From Clostridiales bacterium (GTDB taxonomy: Bacteria > Bacillota > Clostridia > Monoglobales > Monoglobaceae): a stretch of 64,000 nucleotides of DNA. The stretch spans positions 1 through 64,000 of the forward strand of contig JAHZIG010000002.1 in the NCBI GenBank assembly GCA_019419865.1, read 5' to 3'. Within the stretch, counting starts at the first letter, position 1, and each line of letters opens with the position of its first letter. The notes below the pieces were generated by a model. That model saw nothing but the letters and a program-made list of their open reading frames with translations. It did not search any database and was not told where the DNA came from. The position numbers and the translations under genes are program-made. Below, in pieces: positions 46,055-56,500 of the stretch.

Positions 46055-49000
46055 TTATTTCAAAAGCTCCAAATGCGTCATGGCTCCCTGATGATAAGGA
46101 TCCAGTTTGAGCGCTTCTTTCAAATAGTGTTCCGCCTTCTCAGTATCTCCAAGACCGATATAACCGATTCCCATCATGAAATTACAGTGTATCTTGTTCT
46201 TCACGTTGAGATCGACGTCGAACACCAGGAAATCCGGAAGCGAGACCGCGAAGTAGTCTATAGACTGTTCGTCGAAGATATGCGCCTCGCCGTAGTCCAC
46301 CAGCTTGTGGAATCTGGATAACGCTTCGTCCTCTCTGCCGAGTTCGCGCAGCGCCGCGCCTTGATAGAATATCATGTACGGCGGCTGGTCGTTATAGTAC
46401 ATAGCTCCGGTAGGCTCGCTGAGCCCAACGCTCGCCGCCTCGAACGCCTCTTTGGATCTTTCCTCGTCGCCCAAGTTACGGTAAGCTATTCCCAGATAAT
46501 AGTTTATATTATTCTCCTGCGCTCCGGCCAGCTTACCTTCGCCCACGTTGAGCGGATACGTCTTAGCCGCGGTCAGATATTCTATCGCGGTCTTAGGATC
46601 GCTGTCTATCATGCTCTTCGCTATCTCGAGATTAGCGTGTACGTACTGCGTCGGGATCTTGCCCTCTCCGCCTTCCCACGGATGGAAGTCTCTGCCGAGG
46701 ATAAGCTCCAAAGCTTTCTTATGCTCGCCGAGCAGGTTGTATATCGTTATATATTCTAAGAACAGATCGTCTCTGTCGTTCACCAAGTCGAAGTTCTGAT
46801 TCATCTTCTCAAGACGTTCCTCGGGGCTTCTGTTTAGCTTCTTATAGAGCTGATCGAGCTCGTAGAACACTCTCGAATCGCTCTTGTTAAGCTCAAACGC
46901 CTCTTCAAGCAATTTAAGTCCTCTCTCGCAGTCGTTTCTCTTATTGACGTACGCCAGCGCGAGATTCCTTTTCGCCGTCGGGAATTTTCCGTCGAGTTCT
47001 ATCGACTTCTCCCATACGGCTATCGCGTCCTCGTAACGCTTCTTGTCGTATAAGAGATCGCCTATATAATAGAGCGCCTTTGCGTCGGCCGGGTTGTTCT
47101 TAATGGCGAACTTCAGTATGCTGTAATCGTGGATCGTATTCGGGAAACAATAATCCGAATTCGCGGCCGCAGCCTTAGCCAGCGTATCCATATAATTCTC
47201 CGAAAGTCTGTATTCGCAGAACGCGAGGTAGTAGTACATCATCGGATACTGCGTAAATTCGAGGCCTTTTCTGAGTATCTTCGCCGCTTCGGCGTAATTT
47301 CCGTAGCTCATATAATCGATAGCCGCGGCTATGTAGTTCTTCTGATCTCCTCTGAGCAGACGCACAAACTCGTCGTACGCCGCCTTCGCTTTCTCCGTAT
47401 CGCCAAGAGTCTCGTAGATCCTGCTAAGCTCGTTTCTGGAAACCGGCTCCATTCTGTCGAACGCCGCAGTCTCCAAGGTAAATCTTTCCGCTTCCTCGAG
47501 CCTGCCCAAGTCTCTTAAGATATTGGATTTCAGATTTCTCGCCTTATAGTTCCTATACTGCGCGTAGAGAGAATGTTCAACATGTTCGAGCGCCTCGTTC
47601 ATATCGTTCCTGCGGTAATCTATTCTCGCGACGTCGAAGTATCCCGCCGCCTGCCAAGCCGACGACCAGGTCGATTTAAAGAACGCGTCGTACGCCTCGT
47701 CCGTCTTGCCCTGGAAGAAGAGCGCCTTGCCGAGATTATAATACGGCTCGCCGTCGTAGGGGTTCGGACTGTGTCTTGTCGCGGTCTTTATCGCCTTTCT
47801 GAAATGTTCCTCAGCCTTCTTGAACTCGCCGCGTCTGAATATCAGGTTGCCGTACGCGTTATTAAGACGGATATCCTCAGGATCGCGCTTTAGTCCCTCG
47901 AGATAATACGGATCGGGTTCGTACGTGGCGTGTCTGTACTGTTCTAAGTGCATTCCGGCCAAATACAAAGCCTCCGTATTTTTAAGCGTCTCGGGCGCGC
48001 CTATCGCTTTCGCGGGATCCGGTATATCCTCTATATGCGGAGCCGCCGGAGTGTAGTCGAGCAAAAGACGTCCGTCGTCTCTATACGCGCTGAGCGTCAG
48101 TTCGTAATCCCTGCAGTCTATTTGGACTTCCGCTTTATAAATATTTACGGGAGATATATCCGCGCTTTCTTCTAAGTATACCTTATCGCCGTTTGCGAGC
48201 TTGATCTTTACGCCGCTCATCTCATGAGTCGAATATACGGTTATGTACGCCGTGTTATTTTCAACTTCCAAACCCATAACTATATCCGTGCTTGCGTTCT
48301 TGACCTGCCCTACTTCTTTATACGGCATAAAGTACTGCGTAAACGTCTTCTCCTCGTACGGCTGAAGCCAGGTGAAGTCCGGCTGGTTATCGGTATAAAC
48401 GCCTGTCATCAGCTCGATGTACGGGCCGTCCTCGTCGGTGAGGTTTCTGTCCCACGCTTTTCCGAAATCGCCGCAGCCCCAAGTCCACTGCTTTTTACCG
48501 GGCGATACGTGATGATCCGCTATATGCAGGATACCCGCTTTCTTTCTGTAATCGTATCCTCCTACGAAATTATAGTCGGAACGATAAGCCATGTACGAGG
48601 TGGGAACGGGAATATTTTTGTATCTCGAAATGTCCACGCCTCTCGAGTAGTCCTGCTTATAGTATACTCCCGTCGCGATCGGGAATTTGGATACGTCTCT
48701 CTTGCCGTGGTCGAATACGGCGTTAACGTCCGGCGGGAAGATCGACTGCGTCTGATCGTGCACCTCGACCGCCGGATTCGCCCACCAGAGGAACGTCTGC
48801 GGCTCGCCGGTCCTGTTATAAAGCTGCGCGCTTATTTTAAGATACGACTTATCGGGATACAGCGTAAAGCCGGTCGTCGCTTTCGTGCCGTACATGCTGT
48901 CTATCTCGCCGACCCAGACGGTTTTGCTTCCGTCCTCGTTTTCCTTTAAGCTGTACTCGACGTCTCCGAACGTATTAGGTCTGTGGTGCTGCGGCCAGTT

Positions 49001-49357
49001 GAACTCGATGCCGCCGGATATCCACGGTCCGGCAAGTCCGACGAGCGCGGGCTTGATAACATGGTTGTAGTACACAAAATCATAATTATTGGTCTTATCA
49101 AGCGCCCTGTATATCCTGCCGCCTATCTCGGGCATGATCTGGATCTGGATATAATCGTTTTCCAGAAATATAATGTTATATTCTTTATCCGCTTTCTCGT
49201 TGTAGATCTTGTCGATCACCGGATTAGGATAAACGCGTCCGGAACTTCCCTGATAGACCCTCTTCTCCAAAAACATTGGGTTAACGTTTTTCTTTCCGAC
49301 TTCGTACGTGGGGATCGATACCTTTTCTTCCCACATTTTCACTGCGTTATTTTTCAT
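46055..49357 (-). CDS. DUF5107 domain protein with TPR repeats
   Basis: A 1100-residue cytoplasmic protein, first gene of operon 3. The start is the ATG at 49357 with GGGAGC 7 bases upstream. The DUF5107 part (about 1-380) has MPEIGGRIYRALDKTNNYDF, AGPWISGGIEFNWPQHHRPN and TFLWWANPAVEVHDQTQ; its beta-sandwich resembles mutarotases and other sugar-binding folds. A long array of tetratricopeptide repeats follows from about 460 to the end (for example YYNLGKALFFQGKTDEAYDAF, ALYYIGDLLYDKKRYEDAIAV, YIGLGDTEKAEHYLKEALKL). The family is common in carbohydrate loci of gut bacteria but its reaction is not established. It is divergent from a cupin-type AraC regulator, which probably controls it. Confidence 0.85.
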   Translation of the reverse strand: MKNNAVKMWEEKVSIPTYEVGKKNVNPMFLEKRVYQGSSGRVYPNPVIDKIYNEKADKEYNIIFLENDYIQIQIMPEIGGRIYRALDKTNNYDFVYYNHVIKPALVGLAGPWISGGIEFNWPQHHRPNTFGDVEYSLKENEDGSKTVWVGEIDSMYGTKATTGFTLYPDKSYLKISAQLYNRTGEPQTFLWWANPAVEVHDQTQSIFPPDVNAVFDHGKRDVSKFPIATGVYYKQDYSRGVDISRYKNIPVPTSYMAYRSDYNFVGGYDYRKKAGILHIADHHVSPGKKQWTWGCGDFGKAWDRNLTDEDGPYIELMTGVYTDNQPDFTWLQPYEEKTFTQYFMPYKEVGQVKNASTDIVMGLEVENNTAYITVYSTHEMSGVKIKLANGDKVYLEESADISPVNIYKAEVQIDCRDYELTLSAYRDDGRLLLDYTPAAPHIEDIPDPAKAIGAPETLKNTEALYLAGMHLEQYRHATYEPDPYYLEGLKRDPEDIRLNNAYGNLIFRRGEFKKAEEHFRKAIKTATRHSPNPYDGEPYYNLGKALFFQGKTDEAYDAFFKSTWSSAWQAAGYFDVARIDYRRNDMNEALEHVEHSLYAQYRNYKARNLKSNILRDLGRLEEAERFTLETAAFDRMEPVSRNELSRIYETLGDTEKAKAAYDEFVRLLRGDQKNYIAAAIDYMSYGNYAEAAKILRKGLEFTQYPMMYYYLAFCEYRLSENYMDTLAKAAAANSDYCFPNTIHDYSILKFAIKNNPADAKALYYIGDLLYDKKRYEDAIAVWEKSIELDGKFPTAKRNLALAYVNKRNDCERGLKLLEEAFELNKSDSRVFYELDQLYKKLNRSPEERLEKMNQNFDLVNDRDDLFLEYITIYNLLGEHKKALELILGRDFHPWEGGEGKIPTQYVHANLEIAKSMIDSDPKTAIEYLTAAKTYPLNVGEGKLAGAQENNINYYLGIAYRNLGDEERSKEAFEAASVGLSEPTGAMYYNDQPPYMIFYQGAALRELGREDEALSRFHKLVDYGEAHIFDEQSIDYFAVSLPDFLVFDVDLNVKNKIHCNFMMGIGYIGLGDTEKAEHYLKEALKLDPYHQGAMTHLELLK

Positions 49358-49419
49358 TTCATCAGCTCCCAATTCATAATGATCTGCGCGGCTTAGAGCC
49401 GTCTCTTTCTTTTACCTGT

Positions 49420-49448
49420 ATGATACCGCGTAAAACCCGTTTTTGCAA
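49420..49448 (-). promoter_or_regulatory. Operon 3 promoter
   Basis: On the minus strand TTGCAA (49448-49443), a 17-base spacer and TATCAT (49425-49420). It faces away from the AraC-gene promoter, with the sequence TTGTAAATTGCAA, an imperfect inverted repeat, over the -35. It lacks the TTTTCTAT half-site of the other operons, so a different regulator is likely. Confidence 0.65.
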
Positions 49449-49481
49449 TTTACAATACTATACCTTTGATGGACAAAATTA

Positions 49482-49510
49482 TTGACTGTTCTTATTTAAA
49501 GCGCTATAAT
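49482..49510 (+). promoter_or_regulatory. Promoter of the cupin-type AraC gene
   Basis: TTGACT (49482-49487), a 17-base spacer and TATAAT (49505-49510). The first in-frame ATG downstream is at 49517, seven bases after the -10 box. Confidence 0.75.
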
Positions 49511-49516
49511 CGCAGT

Positions 49517-50407
49517 ATGGATAATTTAAATAAAGCGGATGGGTTTAGATCCCAGAGAATCATTATTTTACCGGAGGATATCCTAAACGGACTGAAAGAA
49601 GATCCGCTCGCGTCGAGCGCGTATATTTCGGATATAGGATATTTTCCAAATGCACAATATCATTACAGGGAAAGGCGAAACGGCTGCGACGCGTACATCC
49701 TTATTTACTGCGGCGGCGGCGAGGGGTGGTATTCGATAAACGGAGGTGAAAAACATCGGGTCAAAAAAGGCGAATTGATAATAATACCCCCAAACGTCCC
49801 GCACGTATACAGTTCGTCAAAAGAAAAGCCGTGGAGCATTTACTGGCTCCATATGAACGGTGCGAACGTACAAGATTGTTTTAAGGACATAGACGTAAAT
49901 TCTCCGGTCTCGCTTACGATAGATATGCAGGCCAAATTTATCGAATTGTTCGAGGACGTGTACTCCGTCTTTGAAAAGGGCTGCGGCGGAAGCAGTCTGG
50001 TCTACGCGTCCAAAGTCGCCGAGCATCTGGCCGGAGTCGTATACTTCTCAGCCAATACGGACGATTCGGTAAGAGCCTCAAAGGCCGAGCGGGCGATCGG
50101 CGCCGCGATAAGCTTTATGAACAAAAACATAACTAAAGCCATAACGATCGAAGATATATGCGAAGTAACCAATTTTTCCGCGCCGCATATAATAAGCCTG
50201 TTTAAAAAAGCTACCGGATATTCGCCTATCAACTATTTTTTAAGACTTAAAATACAAAACTGCTGTAAATACTTAGACCTTACCGACTACAGTATCAAGG
50301 AGATCGCGTATAAATTCGGATTTAACGATCCGTATTATTTTTCAAGATTATTTAAAAAAATAATGGGAACGCCGCCGCTCGACTACAGAAAAAGAGAAAA
50401 GGGATGA
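49517..50407 (+). CDS. AraC-family regulator with N-terminal cupin sensor
   Basis: A protein of about 296 residues. The ORF extends back to 49466, but a TATAAT box at 49505-49510 means the transcript starts at or near the ATG at 49517, which would make it leaderless. The N-terminal half is an AraC-binding cupin (YFPNAQYHYRERRNGCDAYI, GGEKHRVKKGELIIIPPNVP, HVYSSSKEKPWSIYWLH) that binds a small sugar. The C-terminal 100 residues form the double helix-turn-helix (ITIEDICEVTNFSAPHIISL and IKEIAYKFGFNDPYYFSRLF). It is divergent from operon 3 and is the likely regulator of that cytoplasmic cluster, answering an intracellular sugar signal, in contrast to the transmembrane AraC protein at 26.8 kb. 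Confidence 0.9.
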   Translation: MDNLNKADGFRSQRIIILPEDILNGLKEDPLASSAYISDIGYFPNAQYHYRERRNGCDAYILIYCGGGEGWYSINGGEKHRVKKGELIIIPPNVPHVYSSSKEKPWSIYWLHMNGANVQDCFKDIDVNSPVSLTIDMQAKFIELFEDVYSVFEKGCGGSSLVYASKVAEHLAGVVYFSANTDDSVRASKAERAIGAAISFMNKNITKAITIEDICEVTNFSAPHIISLFKKATGYSPINYFLRLKIQNCCKYLDLTDYSIKEIAYKFGFNDPYYFSRLFKKIMGTPPLDYRKREKG

Positions 50408-50512
50408 TTTAATTTCCGCCCGCCGCGGCAGGCGATCTGAAAGTTCCCTAAAAAAAGGACGTCTCCGCTTAGCGCGGCGCGCCCGCGACGCCTGCGAGCA
50501 ACGACGAACTTA

Positions 50513-50543
50513 AAACGGGACCGCTTATCCGGCGGCCCCGTTT
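50513..50543. terminator. Bidirectional terminator
   Basis: AAACGGG-A-CCGC pairs with GCGG-C-CCCGTTT (one A-C mismatch) and is followed by CTTTAAT on the plus strand. It lies between the cupin-type AraC gene and the end of the GH95 gene, which converge. Confidence 0.75.
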
Positions 50544-50582
50544 CTTTAATTTAGGAAGAAATCTATTTTTAAAATTTTTTAA

Positions 50583-53500
50583 CTATTTAGTCGTATACTC
50601 AGTAGCAAAGGTATATGAAGGCAAACCTGTGCTGTCCGTGAGGTTCGGCGACTCGGGATACGCGCCAAACGCATATCTTGCTTTGACCGGAGCGCCGACC
50701 TCGTCGGCGCTGAGTATAACTTTATTGCCCTGTATTTCGGCCGTAGCCGTATAATATACGCCGTCTTCCCCGGCTATCTCAAATCCGTTTAATATATTAG
50801 GATCCAAGACCATCGTATTTACCAGTATCTGGGTCTGGTAATCCGCGTATTGCTCAAGAGGCATAATCTGCAGATCGCCCGTGCAGTCGAACGTAAGTTC
50901 TATCGTACTTCCGTTTGCCGCCATGGACTGATACAGCGGACCTCTCGCGTAATCCACGCCGCCGTATATGTCGGACTTCGCATACTGAACGAATCTCTCC
51001 GCGATTATCGCTTTGCCGTAAGGATGTATATCGTTACGTGCGTTGCCGGAGCCCTGATTATAGCTTCCGACCTCGTCGAGGGTTGAGACTATTCCTACGT
51101 TATCCTGGTTAGCTACTTTATCCAAAGTCCAAACCTGAGCCGCTCTTATGTTCTCAAAGTTCTGGTTGCCGTATCTTGCAAGCTGAGCGTACCAGAACGG
51201 AAGGTCCTCGTCTCCGAACAATTCTCTGTAACCGTCGATCAATCCGGCCATTCTGTCGCTGTATTCGCTCGCAGGCATATACTCGTTAGCCTCGCCCTGA
51301 TAGAAGAGGACTCCGGATATCGCGAAGTTTCTGCAAGGATATATCCTGTTGTTAAACAGATTTCCGCCAACTTCCCATCTGTCTATAGCGGTACCGCCGA
51401 CGGCCGTGGATATGAGTCCTATCGGACGACCGGTTTCTTCATTGAGCTGCTGCGCGAAGTAGTAGCCTATCTGAGAAGCGTTTCGAGCTACCGAGAACGT
51501 CATCTCTTTCCATACCGTACCGTCTACGTCCGGAACGTTCTCGGACGGTTCCTCGGATCCGTTCGTACCCCTCGATAAAAGATCTATCGTCCTGATATTA
51601 GGATTCTCGGCTCTGTCGGGGTTGTTGTTTAAGTCCTCGTTCGTATCGGCGAGACCGCTCATCCAATATTCCATATTAGACTGTCCGCCAAGAATGTATA
51701 CGTCGCCCATGATGATGTTTCCGTACGTCTTGACTTCCTCGCCGCATATAACGGTCATCGTATAATTTCCGCCCGCTTCCTGAGCCGCGAGTTCGACCTG
51801 CCACGTTCCGTCCTCTTCGGCTGTAGCGGTCGAGCTTACGCTCGTACCGCTTGCCTGATCTTTAAGCTCTACCGTTATCTCGTCACCGGCGACCGCGCTT
51901 CCCCAAACGTTTATGGGTTCGTCCGCCTGGAACATCATATTCTCAGAAAATACGTTCGGCAGATTAAACGCGCTCTCAACAGTCTTCTCGGTTACAAATT
52001 CTTTACCTATCGGCTGCATATTATCCGTCCATACGAAGGCTTTGAGCTTATAGTCGCCGCCCTTTCTCGGAACGTCTAACTGAACCGCCGTTTCAAATAT
52101 GCCTCTGTCGTCGAACGTAACGTCCGTAATGTTCTCTGAATCGATCAAGACGTCGCTTTCGTCGTAGAGACCTACGAATATCTGACCGTCTTCATCGCCG
52201 TTCGCATTGTAGACGTTTACATATACGTCGTTCTCCTGACCGAACAGCAATTCTCCCGATCTTGTATCGAGCGAATTGATCGTCCATCTGTCGGCTTCGC
52301 CCGCGTTGTACGTACCTAACTTCAAGTTATCAATATATAGGTTCGCGCCCGATCCCGACCATTTATGTCCAACGGCTATATCGGTAACGCTTCCGATCGT
52401 TATCTCGTTAGTATCGTTGAGGTCTATAGCCTCCGCCGCCGGTCTGAACCAGATATCTCCGTCGTCGGACAGTATGAACGCGTCGTTTACTTTGACCGCG
52501 TATTGGTTCGCCGTCGTATCTACGTAGAACTTGAAGTTAAACCACTTGCCATACGTGTTCTCCATGCCTCTCGCTATGGAATAAGCCTTAGCGTAATCGC
52601 CGTAATCGCCCATTCCCACAAGCTCAAGACTGCTTCCGTTAAGTCTTACGGCCGCGAATCTCTGCGAACCGCTCTTGAGCGCTACGTACATCTTGTTGTT
52701 TCCGTCATAGTACGAAGGAGCGTCGAACATTACGTCGAATTCAACGTATCCCTGACCGCTCAGCGGCTCGTATGCGTTAGACTCGTCGTCTAATTTAACG
52801 CCAAGCTCTGACGTATTCCACCAATCAGTCGAATTAAATTTCAAGCTGTCGGTATATTCGCCTTTATCTTCGATCCCTATTGAATACGCGCTTCCGCTGC
52901 TATACCAGCCTTCGCCGCCGCCGCTGATAACGTCGGCAAGTCCGTCTCTTGAGAAGTCTTCGGTAGTCGTTACGTTCTCTATCAAGTAATCCGCCGGTTT
53001 AACGTCTACGTCGAATATCTTGACAAACTCAACGCCCTGATTCTCGGCCGATTTCGGCGTGATCTTGACCGCTATCTGTTTGCCTGCAGCCATACCTGTC
53101 GCGTCGAACGTTATACCGGTCTCTTCGCTTGCGGTTCCGCTCGCTATAGGATTCTCAAGCGCGGAGCCGTTGTCTATGACATAAGCTTCCCAAGCCGTTC
53201 CTTCTTCGGCCTCGCCCAGCAGCGATCCGTAATTATACGATATTACCGCCGGCTGTCCGTTTGCTATAACGCTCGATTCAAGATTGATATCGTATACGTA
53301 AGGAGCGATACTGCTTTCCGTATTCGCCGTAGTCTGCCACATCGTGTTGCCGCCGAACGAAAGTTCGTTGCCTGTTTCAGCGTTAACGAACGAATAATAT
53401 GTAACTCCGTTCCGTCTCGCGCTTTCAATATTCCATTTTTCAGCGCCCGCGCCCGGCTCCGCCAAAGCCGCGGTTCCGTCTTGATCTACGATCACGCCGC

Positions 53501-56500
53501 CGTTCCTTACGCTTGAGATCGAATACGTGCCGTCCGAGTTAACGCTTACGTTCCACATCTGCTGCACGTCTGTAAGAGCGTCCCACATAACAAGCCTTGT
53601 TCCGGCCGCCGCCGGAGCAGTCGATTCGATCGTCATATACTTTGTAGTATTATTAAGACGGAACTTTGTAAGTCCGTTACCGTCGTCCTCTACATACCAA
53701 ATAAAATGTTCGGATATCTGGTAGTCGTCCGCCTGATACAGACCAAGCGACCAGCCGTTTCCAACCGGAGGTCCTCCGTTAGCCTGCATGTACAGACCTT
53801 TGGTCTTGCTCATGAGCATATAAGCCGACGCGTCTCCGCTGTACGGCGCAAGCTCGAAGAGCTGATTCTCGTTATATACGTCTACCGGAGCCATAACGGC
53901 CTGATCGCCGTCGTTGATCGTTACGGCCATTCCGCTGTAAGCGCTGATAAGTCTGAAGTATCTATCGTCGTCGTAATCTACTATCCACTTCTGCGTAGCG
54001 CCGCCCGTAAGCTGCGACGTCTCATAGAGTCCGCTCTCGTTTGCGTCAAGAGTAGCTCCCGTATTCATATTCGTAAACTTATACGTGCCCGGGTTGAACG
54101 CAGTTCCGCCCTCGTTGAGGACTATGAAGCCGTCTAATTGCACCCAGCTCCAACCGGCGCCGCCTGTTCCCGTATTTGTAATCTTTAACGTATGAGTTCC
54201 GTTAGGCAATGCCGGCGATTGCCATATGTTTGAATTTCCGGCGCCATAGCCCAAACTTGAATCGCCTGTGCTTACAGTACCCATATCTACGCCGTCGAGT
54301 TCAAGCCCTATATCGCCGTTAACGTTATTAAGCTCTGACAGTATCTCTATACCCGTGCCGTTAAATTCTACGGTCATACTGTCTCCAGCCGTTACGCTTA
54401 ATCTAACGTCTCCCATATAATCGTTATAAGCGTAACCGTTTCCGTCTACCTCTCTGCCCGGATATCTCTGCCAACCGCCTTCATACGTAATTATCGGATT
54501 ATCGTCGTTTACATATGTAAAATATTGACCTTTTACGGCAAACGCGTCGAACTCTAAATAGGTATCGTTATCTCTCTTTTCGATTTTTATAGTATGCTGT
54601 CCGTATGGAAGCTCTTCGCTCGAAAATACCACGCTCTGTCCTGTATATGAATCCTCTATAGAATCGTATACGCCTTTCGAGTCTCCGTCAATATACACTT
54701 CAAACGTGCCTTTACCTATGTCCGTTTCGGCAAGCATATCTATGCCTGTTCCGGTAAACGTGTACTCAATCGTAGAACCGGCTGTAAGAGCGAAATGAAT
54801 ATCGTCGTTATAATCATTCTTATCGGCTCCTCTCGCACCGTTTGGACTAAATCCATTATACTGGATCCTCGAGTCGTTATCGTTTATGATCCTACCGGTC
54901 GTCAAAGGACTTCCGTTCTTTTTAAGTAGTACGTATTCGGCTCCCGCCTCTGTGTCGAAGGTTATGAGAGTCGAGGTCTCCGTAACCGTTACGGGCGTGA
55001 GCTCCTCGCCGTCCAGCTTAAATACGCCTACGTCCTGCCAGTTTGCAGCCGCGTTCTTATAAATGTTAACCGTGTTGCCCGCTTTAGAGAGAATCTTAGC
55101 CGATTTCAATGTATAATCGTCCCAGCTGAAGTCCACTTCAAACGCGCCCGGTCCTGTCATACCCTCTATATCTCCTTCAGCCCACTGTCTCGGAAGAGCC
55201 GGTAAGAATTCGATCCTGTCCGAATGAGTCTGAAGCAGCATATCCGCGGTCGCCTCGCCGACGCCGAACGTACCGTCTATAACGTATACGTCGGTCGGAG
55301 CCAAAGCTATACCCTCGGGGGATATGCTCAAAAGGTTAGGCCATGTAAACGTGTCGCCTTGTAACTTGAGGTATTCGTAAGCCTTTTCGCCGTCCTTTAA
55401 TCTTGCGTACATACCCTGAGCGTTGACCGCCGTCCACTCCGTGTGCTCAAAATCGCTGCGGTCGAAACGTCTCTGCATAGATATCAAAGCCGCGTGCGCG
55501 AGTTCGGGAGTCTTATCCGGCGTAATGTCGTCGTACGGGAACAAACCAAGCAAATGCGAGGTATGTCTGTGGTTCGTGTTTCCGTCGTCGGACGGGTTGA
55601 ACGGCCACTCCGCTAAGTTGCCGGTCGACTGGATCTTGTACGGGTAAATACCCGCTTTCTTCTCAGCTACCGCGTTATAGTATGCGTCGTGCTCCATATC
55701 GAGTATGTCGTAGCATCTGAGTACCTGCTCGAATATATCGTTGATTATTGTGATCTCCATCGTGGACATCATTTCGATATTACCATGCTCCGGCGAGCTG
55801 CTCGGGGCGGTTACCCAGTAAGTATTGCCGTCGTCGTCGGTATACTGGATCATGTAATTCAGATAGAAGTCCGCCGTGTCTTTGAGTATCTGGAAACCGG
55901 TATCGCGCAGGAAATCAATATCCCATGTCGCGTCAAAGTAATTCATAACTTCCTGAACGAGCCAAGCTCCGCAGGTCGTATTACCATGCCATGCGCCGAC
56001 TTCGCCCGTGTTTCCTGTATAACCGAAACCGTTTGTCGTTATAGACGATACCCAGCCGGTCCCTATGCCTATCTCTTCGTCGCCGGTCGTCGCGTACTGT
56101 TTAGCCGCGGTTATTTTACCGTTTGGTATAAGGATATTCTTTAAGAAATTGAATATCGGGATCTCGCTTTCAGTGAGGTTAGCCGAGGTGGACATCCACT
56201 GATTCATCTCTATATTGATATCGAGGTGATAGTCGTTCGTCCACGCCATGTTTGCCGCCACGTTGTCGTTCCACATACCCTGCAGATTCATCGGCAGCGG
56301 CGAGTTCTCTCTTGAACCCGCTATCATCAGATAACGCGCGTACTGATACCAAAGCGACATAAAGCTTCCGTCTATCTCCGCGCCGTTTCTGATTTTTTCA
56401 AATCTAACGTCGGTCGGATCCTGAGAAAGCAGTTCGTCGTCCGGACCTATCTCGACCTTCATTCTGTCAAAGAAAGGCTGTACGTCGTTTATATGCTCGC

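Noticed and set aside
49466..49516. Longer N terminus of the cupin-type AraC regulator
   Set aside because: The 17 extra codons overlap the -35 and -10 boxes of the gene's own promoter and have no ribosome site.
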